Positions 17,905 through 26,885 of a DNA stretch of 64,000 bases are shown one piece after another. Source of the DNA: JAGVSR01 sp963778225 (GTDB taxonomy: Bacteria > Pseudomonadota > Alphaproteobacteria > Rhizobiales > Hyphomicrobiaceae); assembly GCA_963778225.1 (NCBI GenBank), contig CAVZTR010000004.1, forward strand, positions 124,001-188,000, in the 5' to 3' direction. Both the position numbers and the translations under genes were made by a program. The notes beneath the pieces were generated by a model. The model did no database searches. It worked only from the letters and a program-made list of their open reading frames with translations, and had not been told where the DNA came from. Within the stretch, counting starts at the first letter, position 1. Each line of letters starts with the position of its first letter.

Positions 17905-19356
17905 TCAGATGTTCTGGCGGCGAAGGCGTGCGGCATAGAACCCGTCGAAGCCTGATCCGGCCTCATCACCGGGAAACCGGTGGCTCGGTAGGGTGCGGAG
18001 GTCGCCATCTGGTGTGATCGCATCGGCAAGGCCCCCGATCTCCGGGGCCGTGATCGGTACGCGAGCGAATTCGGGATGGGCTGCAAGGAAGCGGCTGACC
18101 TGATGCTCGCCTTCCTCCGGCTCTAGTGAACACGTGCAATACATCAGCAAACCACCGGGGCGGACCAGGGCGGCAGCACGCTCCAACAGCTTACTTTGCA
18201 GATCGACAAGCTTTTCAAATCCACGATTCTGACGGACATGCAGGATGTCCGGGTGGCGGCGAATGGTTCCCGTTGCTGAGCATGGGGCGTCAAGCAACAC
18301 CCCATTGAACGGAGCTGCCGGCTGCCACGTGAGAATGTCAGCGGTGACGCATTCTGCTTCAAGATGTAGGCGATCAAGGTTGTCTTTCACGCGCCGCAGG
18401 CGTGCGGCGGAGATATCAACGGCTGTGACGTGGGCGCCGGCGGCTGCGAGTTCGGCGGTCTTGCCACCTGGCGCTGCGCACAAATCCGCGACGCGCTGGC
18501 CGGGCTGAGCGTTCAAGAGCCGGGCGGGCAACGCAGCGGCGGCATCCTGCACCCACCATGCGCCTTCATCGAACCCGGGCAAATCCGTGATGCGGCCGGC
18601 TTGCAAAATGCGAACGGTCCCTGTCGGCAGCGGCACGCCCTGAAGTTTCGCCGCCCATTCCACTGGATCGCCCTTCACCGTCACGTCGAGCGGTGGCTCT
18701 TCCAGGCTCGCAGCTGCAATGCGCCGCGCCGCTTCCGGGCCGTATGTTTTTTCCCAGCCGGCGAGGAGCCAAGGCGGCACATTCAGCGCGACAGCGTCGA
18801 GACCGTTCAGGGCGGCAATGCCACCGTCTGAAACGCGACGGAGAACAGCGTTGACGAGTTTGTCGAAGCGGCGGGCGTTCGGGTCAGCTTTGCACTGCTC
18901 GACGGCGAGACCAATGGCGGCGTGCGGGGGTGTATCGAGAAAAAGCAATTGAGCCGCGCCGGCGAGCAGGATCGGCCAGACCCAGCCCTGCGGTTCGGGC
19001 AGCGGCTTCTGCAAATGCGAACTGATCACGTGCGACAGTTCACCGTGGCGGCGTAGAACCGTTGTGACGAGGAGGCGCGCGAACGCACGATCCCGCGGCT
19101 CGACCTTTGCGCGTTCGGGCTTGGTAAAGGCTTCCGCGAACGCTTCCTCGAAGAACGTGCCGCGCTTCATGACGCGCCACAGGGTTTCCGCGGCGGCCTG
19201 ACGGGCTTCAAAGCCGGCGGGCTTCTCGACGGGCTTGCTGACGGCTTTCTTCGGTTTGGGCTTGAACGAACCACGGACTTTTGCGCCGGCGGAAGACGCC
19301 GTTCGGCCAGTCTTGTGGTCAGCTTTGAGGTCTCGCGGCGGGCGGGTGCCTGTCAT
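17905..19356 (-). CDS. rsmB: 16S rRNA m5C967-type methyltransferase RsmB
   Basis: A 483-residue NOL1/NOP2/Sun-family RNA cytosine-C5 methyltransferase. A basic N-terminal tail of about 45 residues (Lys/Arg/Pro rich) is followed by a NusB-like domain (ARQAAAETLWRVMKRGTFFEEAFAEA; RAFARLLVTTVLRRHGEL). The Rossmann methyltransferase domain has VADLCAAPGGKTAELAA, VTAVDISAARLRR, the catalytic motif IV LLDAPCSATGTIRRHPDI and motif VI YCTCSLEPEE, so both catalytic cysteines are present. GGGAA precedes the ATG. It sits 73 nt downstream of htpX, a conserved Rhizobiales pairing. Confidence 0.92.
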   Translation of the reverse strand: MTGTRPPRDLKADHKTGRTASSAGAKVRGSFKPKPKKAVSKPVEKPAGFEARQAAAETLWRVMKRGTFFEEAFAEAFTKPERAKVEPRDRAFARLLVTTVLRRHGELSHVISSHLQKPLPEPQGWVWPILLAGAAQLLFLDTPPHAAIGLAVEQCKADPNARRFDKLVNAVLRRVSDGGIAALNGLDAVALNVPPWLLAGWEKTYGPEAARRIAAASLEEPPLDVTVKGDPVEWAAKLQGVPLPTGTVRILQAGRITDLPGFDEGAWWVQDAAAALPARLLNAQPGQRVADLCAAPGGKTAELAAAGAHVTAVDISAARLRRVKDNLDRLHLEAECVTADILTWQPAAPFNGVLLDAPCSATGTIRRHPDILHVRQNRGFEKLVDLQSKLLERAAALVRPGGLLMYCTCSLEPEEGEHQVSRFLAAHPEFARVPITAPEIGGLADAITPDGDLRTLPSHRFPGDEAGSGFDGFYAARLRRQNI

Positions 19357-19429
19357 TTCCCATCGCTACGGTGTCGGCGCCGCGCGGTCAATGGCACTCT
19401 CCTTAAAGCGACAGGCGAGGGATGGTCGA

Positions 19430-20407
19430 TCAGCCCCACGGTCCGCGCGACGTCCGGCTGCGTGACCAGGGACCGGCAGCGGGACGGGTCGGAGCAATTT
19501 CGAAACCTCCGGACACGTCTGCGGTACCGATCTCGAGGGCCGAAGGGGCTTGCCCCATTTCGATTGCCAGTTCCTTCAACGCGCGGATGCGATTTTCCAC
19601 ATTCGGATGGGTCGAGAAAAGATTGTCGACGCCGTGACCGGTCAGCGGATTGATGATGAACAGGTGCGCAGCGGCAGGGATCCGTTCGGCCTGCCAGTTC
19701 GGCGTGCGCTGCACGGCGGCGTGGATTTTGGCGAGCGCCGAGGCTAGCCACATCGGGTTGCCGCAGATCATCGCGCCCATGCGGTCAGCCTGATACTCGC
19801 GCGAGCGGCTGATCGCCATCTGCACGAGCATAGCGGCGAAAGGGGCAATCAGCATCGCCACGAGACTGGCCAGGAAGCCGGGGCCATTGCTGTTTTCGCG
19901 ATTTCCGCCGAACAGCATGCCGAGCTGCAGGTACTGTGCGAACATCGAGATGGCGCCGCCGATCGTGGCCGCAACAGCCATGGTCAGCGTATCGCGGTTC
20001 TTGATGTGGGCGAGTTCATGCGCCATCACGCCGGCAAGCTCTTCCTGGGAGAGCGAGTCTAGAAGGCCTGTCGATGCCGCGACGGCGGCACGGCTCGGGC
20101 TGCGACCGGTGGCAAACGCGTTGGGTTGCGGATTATCGATGACATAAACGCGGGGAGGCGGGAGTTCGGCGCGCGCGGCAAGTTCATGGACGAGGTTGAC
20201 GTAGCCCGGCGCTGTTTGCTCATCGACTTCATGGGCACCGAACATCCGAAGCACCATCGAATCCGACTTCCAGAGACTGAAGATGTTCATTCCCAAAGCC
20301 ATGATAAAGGCGATCACCAAGCCGGATTTTCCGCCGACCAGCGCGCCCATGGCGACGAAGATGCCGGTCAGGACGATCAGCAACAAACCGGTCTTTGCGT
20401 AGTTCAT
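19430..20407 (-). CDS. htpX: membrane zinc protease HtpX
   Basis: A heat-inducible inner-membrane M48 metalloprotease that degrades misfolded membrane proteins alongside FtsH. The 325-residue protein shows paired N-terminal membrane segments (TGLLLIVLTGIFVAMGALVG; LVIAFIMALGMNIFSLW), the zinc motif VMAHELAHIKNRD, two further hydrophobic segments after it, the downstream glutamate in SRSREYQADRMGA, and FSTHPNVENRIRALKELA near the end. The frame is open 52 residues further upstream, but the ATG at 20407 (MNYAKTG) is the family start. The C-terminal tail is Arg/Pro rich. Divergent from the DUF1674 gene, with which it shares a 167-nt intergenic region. Confidence 0.95.
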   Translation of the reverse strand: MNYAKTGLLLIVLTGIFVAMGALVGGKSGLVIAFIMALGMNIFSLWKSDSMVLRMFGAHEVDEQTAPGYVNLVHELAARAELPPPRVYVIDNPQPNAFATGRSPSRAAVAASTGLLDSLSQEELAGVMAHELAHIKNRDTLTMAVAATIGGAISMFAQYLQLGMLFGGNRENSNGPGFLASLVAMLIAPFAAMLVQMAISRSREYQADRMGAMICGNPMWLASALAKIHAAVQRTPNWQAERIPAAAHLFIINPLTGHGVDNLFSTHPNVENRIRALKELAIEMGQAPSALEIGTADVSGGFEIAPTRPAAGPWSRSRTSRGPWG

Positions 20408-20574
20408 CGGCATGGCAGGGCGCGGCTCCCTCGGCATCTCCATGGCGGCACAACGCCGCCCGGTAGGCATCCGTTTCCGAACGCGGATGGTATATGGGAA
20501 TGGTTGCCGGCGACAACCAGAGACCGGCATAGGTCCGCACCCTAGCGAACCGTCGCGTTGCAAAAGGACGAACC

Positions 20575-20814
20575 ATGGTCGACACGCCCGATCTACCGTC
20601 AGCTGCCACCGGCGCTGCAGGAGCCGACGAGGTTCCCAGCCGCCCGCTTTCTGACGTTGCCAAGCGCGCGCTGGCCGAGGCCGAAGAGCGCCGCCGAGCG
20701 CGGGATGAGGCGGCCGAGGCGGAGGCTGCCCGCCGGGAAGTGGGCGGTCGCAATGGGCCTGATCCGGTCCGCTACGGCGACTGGGAGAAGGACGGGATCA
20801 TCTCCGACTTCTGA
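20575..20814 (+). CDS. DUF1674 protein (SDHAF4-like)
   Basis: A 79-residue protein ending in the family hallmark GGRNGPDPVRYGDWEKDGI. DUF1674 is the bacterial counterpart of mitochondrial succinate dehydrogenase assembly factor 4, which binds flavinylated SdhA and promotes its assembly with SdhB. The N-terminal half is a charged, probably helical linker (RALAEAEERRRARDEAAEAEAA). A divergent position beside htpX and rsmB is common in alphaproteobacteria. No sdh genes are in the window. Family match is secure; function is by homology to the mitochondrial factor. Confidence 0.9.
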   Translation: MVDTPDLPSAATGAAGADEVPSRPLSDVAKRALAEAEERRRARDEAAEAEAARREVGGRNGPDPVRYGDWEKDGIISDF

Positions 20815-21131
20815 GAGACAGCCCGATGCAAAACCTCGTCTCAATGAGACACAGCGCACTGGGCTGGCGCCTCGCCGCCGGTCGCGTCCGCCCATTACTG
20901 TGCGCCGTTTACGATCGCCTATGTGCGCGGCCCGGCGGCTTCAGTTTTTGATTTGTTTGCGACGTCGCCCTGATTTTGCTCGACGATGTCCAAGGTGCAC
21001 GCAAGCTCGTTAAGACTTCGTCAACCACACGCGGTGATGCGGCAGACCTTGGGGCTCGCTTCAACTCGCATAGGCATCACGGTTGCTCCTGTTGCTCCCA
21101 ACCCCGCCGGGTTGTTTCAAGGAGAGACACG

Positions 21132-22373
21132 ATGCCGACGCTGCCCATCGCGACCGTTACTGCTTTTGCCCGCAGCGAGCGCGGCGGCGTTGCGATCCTC
21201 TTCGGCGTCTGCGCCATGGTCCTGACGGTGACCATCGGTGTGGCCATTGATCATGCGCGTGTCCATCACTCGACATCGAAACTCGCCGCGGCGGCGGACG
21301 CAGCAGCTCTTGCTGCCGGGCGGGCCTTGATGGAGGGGGCGATGAGTGATGAAGAAGTCGCCGAGCTCGGCCAGCGCTTCTTTAATCAGAACCTCTCCGG
21401 CGGCGGCAAGTTCGCGGACATCGCCAAGGTCGAGGTTATTCCCGATCGAGCCAACAGCACGATCGAAGTCAAGGTGGATGCCGGCGTGCCGATGACGTTC
21501 ATGCGCGTCGCGGGCTTCCAGACTGTGGCGGTCCCCGTAGATACAGTGACGACGTTCGAGGCGAACGACCTCGAACTCGGCATGGCGCTCGACATCACCG
21601 GTTCCATGAGCGGTCGCAAGCTCGCCGATCTCAAGACGGCCGCTACCGACCTCATCAGCATTCTAATGCCGGGTGGCGTTCGGCCGAACAGGGTGCGAAT
21701 CGGTCTGGCGCCTTATGCCGCCGCGATCCAGCTCGGCGCTTACGCGGACCGCGCTTCGAATGGCACCAGCCGCGACGGTTGCGTGCGTGAACGTACAGGC
21801 CGCAGTGCGTACTTGGATGACAGCATCCTCGACGGTGGCGCCTATCGGGGTACCGGATCTTTCAGCGACATCGATCCCACAGAGGGCCGCCAGGGATATT
21901 TCTGCCCGGCGGCAACGATCGTCCCGCTGACGGAAGACAAGGCGGCGTTGACGGCATCGATCAGTCGCTACGTTGCAAATGGTGCGACGGCTGGGCATAT
22001 CGGGGCGCAGTGGGCGTGGAATCTTATATCGCCCAACTTCGCGTCACTGTGGCCGTCAGAGAGCGAACCCGTCGCTTATCATGACCGCACGACCACGAAG
22101 GCGCTCATCCTTATGACCGATGGCATCTTCAATACAGCTTATGCCAATGCGAACTCGAGTGCGCAGGTGCTCTCGGTCTGCACCGGTCTTGGCGACAAGG
22201 GTGTCAAGGTTCACACGGTTGCGTTTGAAGCGCCAGCATCCGCGAAGACCATGTTGCAGGAGTGCGCCCGCCGCGCCGGCGGAGAATTCCACGACGCTCG
22301 GGACGGTGATGAGCTTCGCCAGACGTTCGTGGCGATCGCGCAGTCTCTCAACGGCCTGCGGCTCACTCAATAG
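21132..22373 (+). CDS. TadG-like pilus-assembly protein with VWA domain
   Basis: A 413-residue protein with an N-terminal TadE/TadG-like membrane anchor (ERGGVAILFGVCAMVLTVTI, then the Ala-rich AAAADAAALAAGRALM helix) and a von Willebrand factor A domain. The MIDAS motif reads DITGS at 154-158, the form usual for this group, and the VWA core ends with LILMTDGIFN and VHTVAFEAPASAKTMLQECA. TadG-type proteins act in Flp/Tad pilus biogenesis and surface attachment. No tad operon genes accompany it here, so it may be one of the scattered TadG paralogues typical of Rhizobiales. The ATG at 21132 has AAGGAGAGACACG before it. It is followed after 149 nt by the extensin-like gene. Confidence 0.88.
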   Translation: MPTLPIATVTAFARSERGGVAILFGVCAMVLTVTIGVAIDHARVHHSTSKLAAAADAAALAAGRALMEGAMSDEEVAELGQRFFNQNLSGGGKFADIAKVEVIPDRANSTIEVKVDAGVPMTFMRVAGFQTVAVPVDTVTTFEANDLELGMALDITGSMSGRKLADLKTAATDLISILMPGGVRPNRVRIGLAPYAAAIQLGAYADRASNGTSRDGCVRERTGRSAYLDDSILDGGAYRGTGSFSDIDPTEGRQGYFCPAATIVPLTEDKAALTASISRYVANGATAGHIGAQWAWNLISPNFASLWPSESEPVAYHDRTTTKALILMTDGIFNTAYANANSSAQVLSVCTGLGDKGVKVHTVAFEAPASAKTMLQECARRAGGEFHDARDGDELRQTFVAIAQSLNGLRLTQ

Positions 22374-22522
22374 TCTCAAAGCTCAAGGCTGGTGCTGAGA
22401 CCTGCACTGGGGCGTGCTGACTTATTCTTCGATCTGCAAAGATCGGTTCATGGAGTGTGGCGTTGCAGATCTAGGAGCCGGTTCGCCAGTTCGCTACTGT
22501 CGGTGGGCAATCCGGAGTCCCC

Positions 22523-23245
22523 ATGACCTCGCCAGCCCGCCCGAAGCGCCGCCTGCTCGCCAGGCTCTTCCTCGCTCTGCTTATCGCCGCGACGATGTTC
22601 GTTGCGATGCGCCTAGGCTACATCCCGCAGCGGTTCAGCCCGTTTTCGCCGATTTCCCTCGACACGCAGCCCTCGTGGTTCGTCGATACGCGGCTCGCCG
22701 CTTTGCGTCTCGACCGGCCTTTGTGTGAGGCCGTTCTGAAGCAGCCACACATCGACGCCGCCGCAATTCCAGACCAGCCCTACAAAAATGGATGCGGATG
22801 GCAGAATGCAGTGTCGTTCTCAAAAGCTGGTGGCGCGAGAATTGGAGCCGAAAAGCTGACGTGCGAAATGGCGGCCGCCTTGGCGCTATGGATAGAGCAT
22901 GAGGTGCAGCCTCTGGCGCAGTCAACGTTCGGTGCGCGCGTTGCTACTATCGGCGATATGGGGATCTACGATTGCCGCAACATTCTCGGTAACCCGCTCA
23001 TGAAGAATGTGCGTAGCCAGCACGCCACCGCCAACGCCATCGATATTTCCGGTTTCACATTGGATGGCGGCCGGCAGATATCGATCCTGCGAGACTGGAC
23101 GAGCAAGGGACCCGAGGCCGCGTTCTTGAAGGAAGTTCATCGTCGCGCGTGCCGCTACTTCCGTGTCGCCCTCGGGCCGGAATACAACGCAGCGCACAAG
23201 AACCATTTCCACTTCGATCGTGGCGCATTCTCGCGCTGCAAGTAG
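22523..23245 (+). CDS. extensin-like C-terminal domain protein
   Basis: A 240-residue protein with an N-terminal signal anchor (ARLFLALLIAATMFVAMRLGY) and an Extensin_C domain: ARIGAEKLTCEMAAALALWI, IYDCRNILG, SQHATANAIDISGF and a closing NHFHFDRGAFSRCK. The spacing of His, Asp and His in these motifs resembles the zinc site of LAS/M15-type peptidoglycan peptidases, so a periplasmic cell-wall hydrolase role is plausible; that is inference. Several cysteines (C..C pairs) suggest disulfides in the periplasm. It ends 31 nt before a strong hairpin terminator and is convergent with acs. Confidence 0.85.
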   Translation: MTSPARPKRRLLARLFLALLIAATMFVAMRLGYIPQRFSPFSPISLDTQPSWFVDTRLAALRLDRPLCEAVLKQPHIDAAAIPDQPYKNGCGWQNAVSFSKAGGARIGAEKLTCEMAAALALWIEHEVQPLAQSTFGARVATIGDMGIYDCRNILGNPLMKNVRSQHATANAIDISGFTLDGGRQISILRDWTSKGPEAAFLKEVHRRACRYFRVALGPEYNAAHKNHFHFDRGAFSRCK

Positions 23246-23276
23246 AGCCGCCGACGGCAGCCGACCTGCAATATGA

Positions 23277-23310
23277 AAAAGGGCGGATGGAAGCATCCAT
23301 CCGCCCTTTT
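23277..23310. terminator. bidirectional Rho-independent terminator
   Basis: An 11-bp perfect GC-rich stem (23281-23291 with 23296-23306), a 4-nt loop AGCA, an A-tract before and a T-tract after. It lies between the convergent extensin-like and acs genes and can serve both directions. Confidence 0.9.
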
Positions 23311-23329
23311 GTTCTGCCTGAAATGCGCT

Positions 23330-25276
23330 CTACACCGCGCGCTTGTTCTGCCGGTTCTCGATGAGATCATCGACGACGCCGGGATCGGCGAGAGTTGACG
23401 TATCGCCAAGGCTGCCGAACTCGTCTTCAGCGATCTTGCGCAGGATGCGGCGCATGATTTTTCCGGAGCGGGTTTTGGGCAAACCGGGTGAAAACTGGAT
23501 CAAATCGGGTGAGGCGATGGGGCCGATCTCGCGGCGAACATGGGCCACAAGTTCCTTGCGAAGTTCGTCGGTGGGATCGACGCCGTTGTTCAGCGTCACG
23601 TAGCAGTAGATGCCCTGACCTTTCAAATCGTGCGGGTAGCCGACGACGGCGGCTTCGGCGACCTTGGGATGGGCGACGAGCGCGCTTTCGACTTCGGCGG
23701 TGCCCATCCGGTGGCCTGACACGTTGATCACGTCGTCAACGCGGCCGGTAATCCAGTAGTAGCCGTCTTCGTCGCGTCGGCATCCGTCACCGGTAAAGTA
23801 CTGCCCCGCGTAGGCCGAGAAGTACGTCTGCACAAAGCGCTCGTGGTCGCGGAAGACGGTGCGGCTTTGACCCGGCCAGCTGTCGAGGATGACGAGGTTG
23901 CCGGAGCCGGCACCTTCGAGCTGTACGCCTTTGTCATCGACCAGGGCGGGCTGCACGCCAAAGAAGGGACGCGTCGCCGAGCCCGGCTTCAGAGCTGTGG
24001 CACCGGGCAGCGGGGTGATGAGAATGCCGCCGGTTTCCGTCTGCCACCACGTATCGACGATGGGGCAACGGGCGTCGCCCACGACATTGTAATACCACTC
24101 CCATGCTTCCGGGTTGATCGGCTCGCCAACGGAACCCAAGACGCGGAGCGAGGCACGGCTGGTGCGCTTCACAAAGTCGTCGCCCTGGCCCATGAGCGAC
24201 CGGATTGCAGTCGGCGCGGTGTAGAAGATATTGACCTTCCACTTGTCGACGACGTGCCAGAAACGGGAGGCGGTGGGATACGTCGGGATGCCTTCGAACA
24301 TCAGCGTCGTAGCGCCGTTCGCGAGCGGACCATAGACAATGTAGCTGTGACCCGTGACCCAGCCGACGTCGGCGGTGCACCAGTAGACGTCGCCATCGTG
24401 GTAATCGAACACGTATTGATGCGTCATAGACGCGTAGAGCAGATAACCGCCGGTGGTGTGGACGACACCTTTTGGCTTGCCGGTGGAGCCGGACGTGTAG
24501 AGCACGAACAGCGGATCTTCCGCGTTCATTTCCTCCGGCGGGCAGTCGGCTGCAACCTTGGCCGTTTCTTCGTGCATCCAGAAATCGCGGCCCGGCACCC
24601 AGTTGATCGGATTGCCGGTGCGGCGAACGACGAGGAGGCGCGTATCCGGATGGCAGCCTTCGAGCGCGATGTCCGCGTTCTTTTTCAGCGGGACGTTCTT
24701 GCCGCCGCGAACGCTTTCATCGGCCGTGATGATGACTCGGCTCTCGGCATCATCGACGCGGTTTTTCAAGCTGTCTGGTGAGAAGCCGCCGAAAACGATC
24801 GAGTGAATGGCGCCGATGCGCGCACAGGCGAGCATCGCGTACGCGGCTTCGGGGATCATCGGCAGATAAATGGTGACGCGATCGCCCTTCTTGACGCCGT
24901 GGGCCTTCAGGACGTTTGCGAAACGGCAGACGCGTTCGTGCAGCTGATTGTAGGTGATTTGCTCATCAAGGGTGGGATCGTCGCTTTCCCAGATGATGGC
25001 AACCTGATCACCGCGCGTGGCAAGATGGCGATCAATACAGTTGGCCGACAGATTGAGCGTGCCATCCTCGAACCACTTGATCGAGACGTTGCCGGGATCG
25101 AACGAAGTGTTCTTGACGCGCGTGTATGGCTTAATCCAATCGAGCCGCTTACCGGCTTCGCCCCAGAAGCCGTTCGGGTCCGTAACGCTGCGCTTGTAGA
25201 GTTCCTGATACTTGGCGTCGTCGATCCATGCGCCTTTGGCCCAGTCGGCTTTGACCGGGTATACCTTTTCGGACAT
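23330..25276 (-). CDS. acs: acetyl-CoA synthetase
   Basis: Activates acetate to acetyl-CoA via acetyl-AMP. The 648-residue length and all adenylate-forming motifs are standard: A3 YTSGSTGKPKGVVHTTGGYL, WWQTETGGILITPLPGA, YFTGDGCRRDEDGYYWITGR, DDVINVSGHRMGTAEVE and the acetylation-controlled lysine in KTRSGKIMRRILRKIA near the C-terminus. A strong GGAGGAGAACCGC precedes the ATG. Monocistronic by appearance, flanked by the bidirectional terminator downstream. In organisms with Pat/CobB-type acylation the motif lysine is the regulatory site. Confidence 0.97.
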   Translation of the reverse strand: MSEKVYPVKADWAKGAWIDDAKYQELYKRSVTDPNGFWGEAGKRLDWIKPYTRVKNTSFDPGNVSIKWFEDGTLNLSANCIDRHLATRGDQVAIIWESDDPTLDEQITYNQLHERVCRFANVLKAHGVKKGDRVTIYLPMIPEAAYAMLACARIGAIHSIVFGGFSPDSLKNRVDDAESRVIITADESVRGGKNVPLKKNADIALEGCHPDTRLLVVRRTGNPINWVPGRDFWMHEETAKVAADCPPEEMNAEDPLFVLYTSGSTGKPKGVVHTTGGYLLYASMTHQYVFDYHDGDVYWCTADVGWVTGHSYIVYGPLANGATTLMFEGIPTYPTASRFWHVVDKWKVNIFYTAPTAIRSLMGQGDDFVKRTSRASLRVLGSVGEPINPEAWEWYYNVVGDARCPIVDTWWQTETGGILITPLPGATALKPGSATRPFFGVQPALVDDKGVQLEGAGSGNLVILDSWPGQSRTVFRDHERFVQTYFSAYAGQYFTGDGCRRDEDGYYWITGRVDDVINVSGHRMGTAEVESALVAHPKVAEAAVVGYPHDLKGQGIYCYVTLNNGVDPTDELRKELVAHVRREIGPIASPDLIQFSPGLPKTRSGKIMRRILRKIAEDEFGSLGDTSTLADPGVVDDLIENRQNKRAV

Positions 25277-25391
25277 GCGGTTCTCCTCCCGAGCTTATTT
25301 TTGAAGTCATTATGGGAGCACGGACGGCGGCGCACAACTGATAGAAGGTACGAACCAGAACGTCGCATTTTGCGCTGCAATATAAGGGGCG

Positions 25392-26066
25392 TTAATCTTT
25401 TTGCTTAAGCGCCCAAACAGCCGTTTTCTTTACCAAAGCGTCTTCCAGCTCGCGGGTTACCGGCACCTGGTATTCGGCGACCAAGGCAAATCGATTTTTG
25501 GGAAAGTAGCTCCGCTGCGGATCGCCGACGAGGACGCGCGCACCTTTCGCGTGTGCAGCCGCAATAAAGGCGAGAACGCGCTCGGCGAGTTCGCGTTCGT
25601 AAAAGAGATCCCCGACGAGGACGGCTCCGAAGGAGGCGGGCAAATCCAGCAGGAGGTCCTCCTCGGTCGTAGCAATGGCGACGCCATTTGAAGCCGCGTT
25701 GAGACGGGCGGAGGCGAGCGCCATGCGATCGATATCTGCTGCGAGAACGGAAATTGCGCCGGCTTTCATGGCCGCGATTGCGGTAAGGCCTGAGCCAGTG
25801 CCCAGATCGAGCACGGTCTTGCCGGAGACTTCGATCGGAGTGTCGAGCAGGTAGCGGGCGAGGGCCTGACCACCTGCCCAGGCGAAGGCCCAGAATGGCG
25901 GCGGCACGTTCATCTCGCCCAGTTCTTCTTCCGTTTTCTGCCAGATGGGCAGCGACTCCTCGGCCAGATGCAGTCGAATTTCCGGCACGTGCGGCGGCGC
26001 CATCAAGATCGTATTGGCCGCAATAAAAGGGGCGAAGTCTTCTTCTGTCTGTGGACCCAGGCTCAT
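25392..26066 (-). CDS. class I SAM-dependent methyltransferase (ETFB-KMT/Nnt1-like)
   Basis: A 224-residue methyltransferase with motif I VLDLGTGSGLTAIAAMKAGA, an acidic motif II VLAADIDRMAL and the post-motif VLVGDLFYERELAERV. The pattern IRLHLAEESLPIWQ at the N-terminus and PPPFWAFAWAGGQALARYLLD matches the METTL20/ETFBKMT group, which in alphaproteobacteria methylates lysines on the electron-transfer flavoprotein beta subunit. Its ATG overlaps the stop of the EVE gene by 4 nt (ATGA), so the upstream-extended frame is rejected and translational coupling is likely. Electron-transfer flavoprotein as target is by analogy. Confidence 0.85.
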   Translation of the reverse strand: MSLGPQTEEDFAPFIAANTILMAPPHVPEIRLHLAEESLPIWQKTEEELGEMNVPPPFWAFAWAGGQALARYLLDTPIEVSGKTVLDLGTGSGLTAIAAMKAGAISVLAADIDRMALASARLNAASNGVAIATTEEDLLLDLPASFGAVLVGDLFYERELAERVLAFIAAAHAKGARVLVGDPQRSYFPKNRFALVAEYQVPVTRELEDALVKKTAVWALKQKD

Positions 26067-26629
26067 CGTTTCTGCTTTTTGACGCCAACCGATTTTGGTT
26101 GAACGCCCTTGGGGTCGAAATCGGCCATTCGGCAGACCTCGGCCCATTCCTCAGCGGTCACCGGCTGAACCGAGAGGCGCATCGAGGTGACGAGGCTCAT
26201 CTTTGCGAGTTTCGGGTTTTCTTTCACGTCCTGAAGCGTGATGGGCTTTGGGAGATCCGCGACGGCCTCCACGTCGACGCACTCCCACGTGCCGGTACCG
26301 TCTTCCGGGTCGGGATGAGCGGGCGCGATCACGCGGCAGATGCCGACGATCTCCTTGCCGATGTTGGAGTGGTAGAAAAAGCCCAGATCTCCGACGGACA
26401 TGGCGCGCATGTTGTTGCGGGCGAGGAAATTGCGCACGCCGGTCCACGGTTCGCCCTTAGCGCCCTTTGCCTTCAGCATTTCGTAAGAGAACACGTCGGG
26501 TTCGGATTTGAGCAACCAGTAGCCGGTGGATACGATCGGCTTCGGAGCCAACTTTTTGCCGGCGGGCTTGTTCCGGATTTTGTTTGCGGCCTTCTTGGCC
26601 GTTGCAGATTTGGTCTTGATTGCTTTCAT
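26063..26629 (-). CDS. EVE-domain protein
   Basis: A 188-residue protein: a Lys-rich N-terminal extension of about 35 residues, then an EVE (PUA-like, DUF55) domain. Diagnostic parts are YWLLKSEPDVFSYEML, WTGVRNFLARNNMRAMSVGDLGFFYHSN and ECVDVEAVADLPKPITLQDVK. EVE domains have an aromatic pocket that reads modified bases and are found in RNA-modification, restriction and Thy28-like contexts. The gene is coupled by a 4-nt overlap to the methyltransferase downstream. The chromosomal housekeeping version seen here is widespread in proteobacteria and has no firm role. Confidence 0.88.
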   Translation of the reverse strand: MKAIKTKSATAKKAANKIRNKPAGKKLAPKPIVSTGYWLLKSEPDVFSYEMLKAKGAKGEPWTGVRNFLARNNMRAMSVGDLGFFYHSNIGKEIVGICRVIAPAHPDPEDGTGTWECVDVEAVADLPKPITLQDVKENPKLAKMSLVTSMRLSVQPVTAEEWAEVCRMADFDPKGVQPKSVGVKKQKR

Positions 26630-26885
26630 GGCAGCTCATCTCGCGAAGGGGCGGTCGGTGCACCGGGCAGTGGCCACACGTCACCGTGGGGCCACATTGA
26701 GTGGTCGGAGCATGATTTCACAAGACATAGTTCTGGGCAAAAAAGTCAGTTCGCTCAGAAACTTGTGGGCGAACTGCGTGAGCCGATCGCAAGGCTTCAC
26801 ATCGGTGTCATGCCCGGTTAGTATCCGCCTCGTCGAAACGGTTTGACACACCGATTCGAACGGCGAACCGACTGGATGCAAGCTT

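Noticed and set aside
23843..24781. A 312-codon open frame antisense to acs
   Set aside because: Entirely within acs, with no recognisable domain; treated as a compositional shadow.
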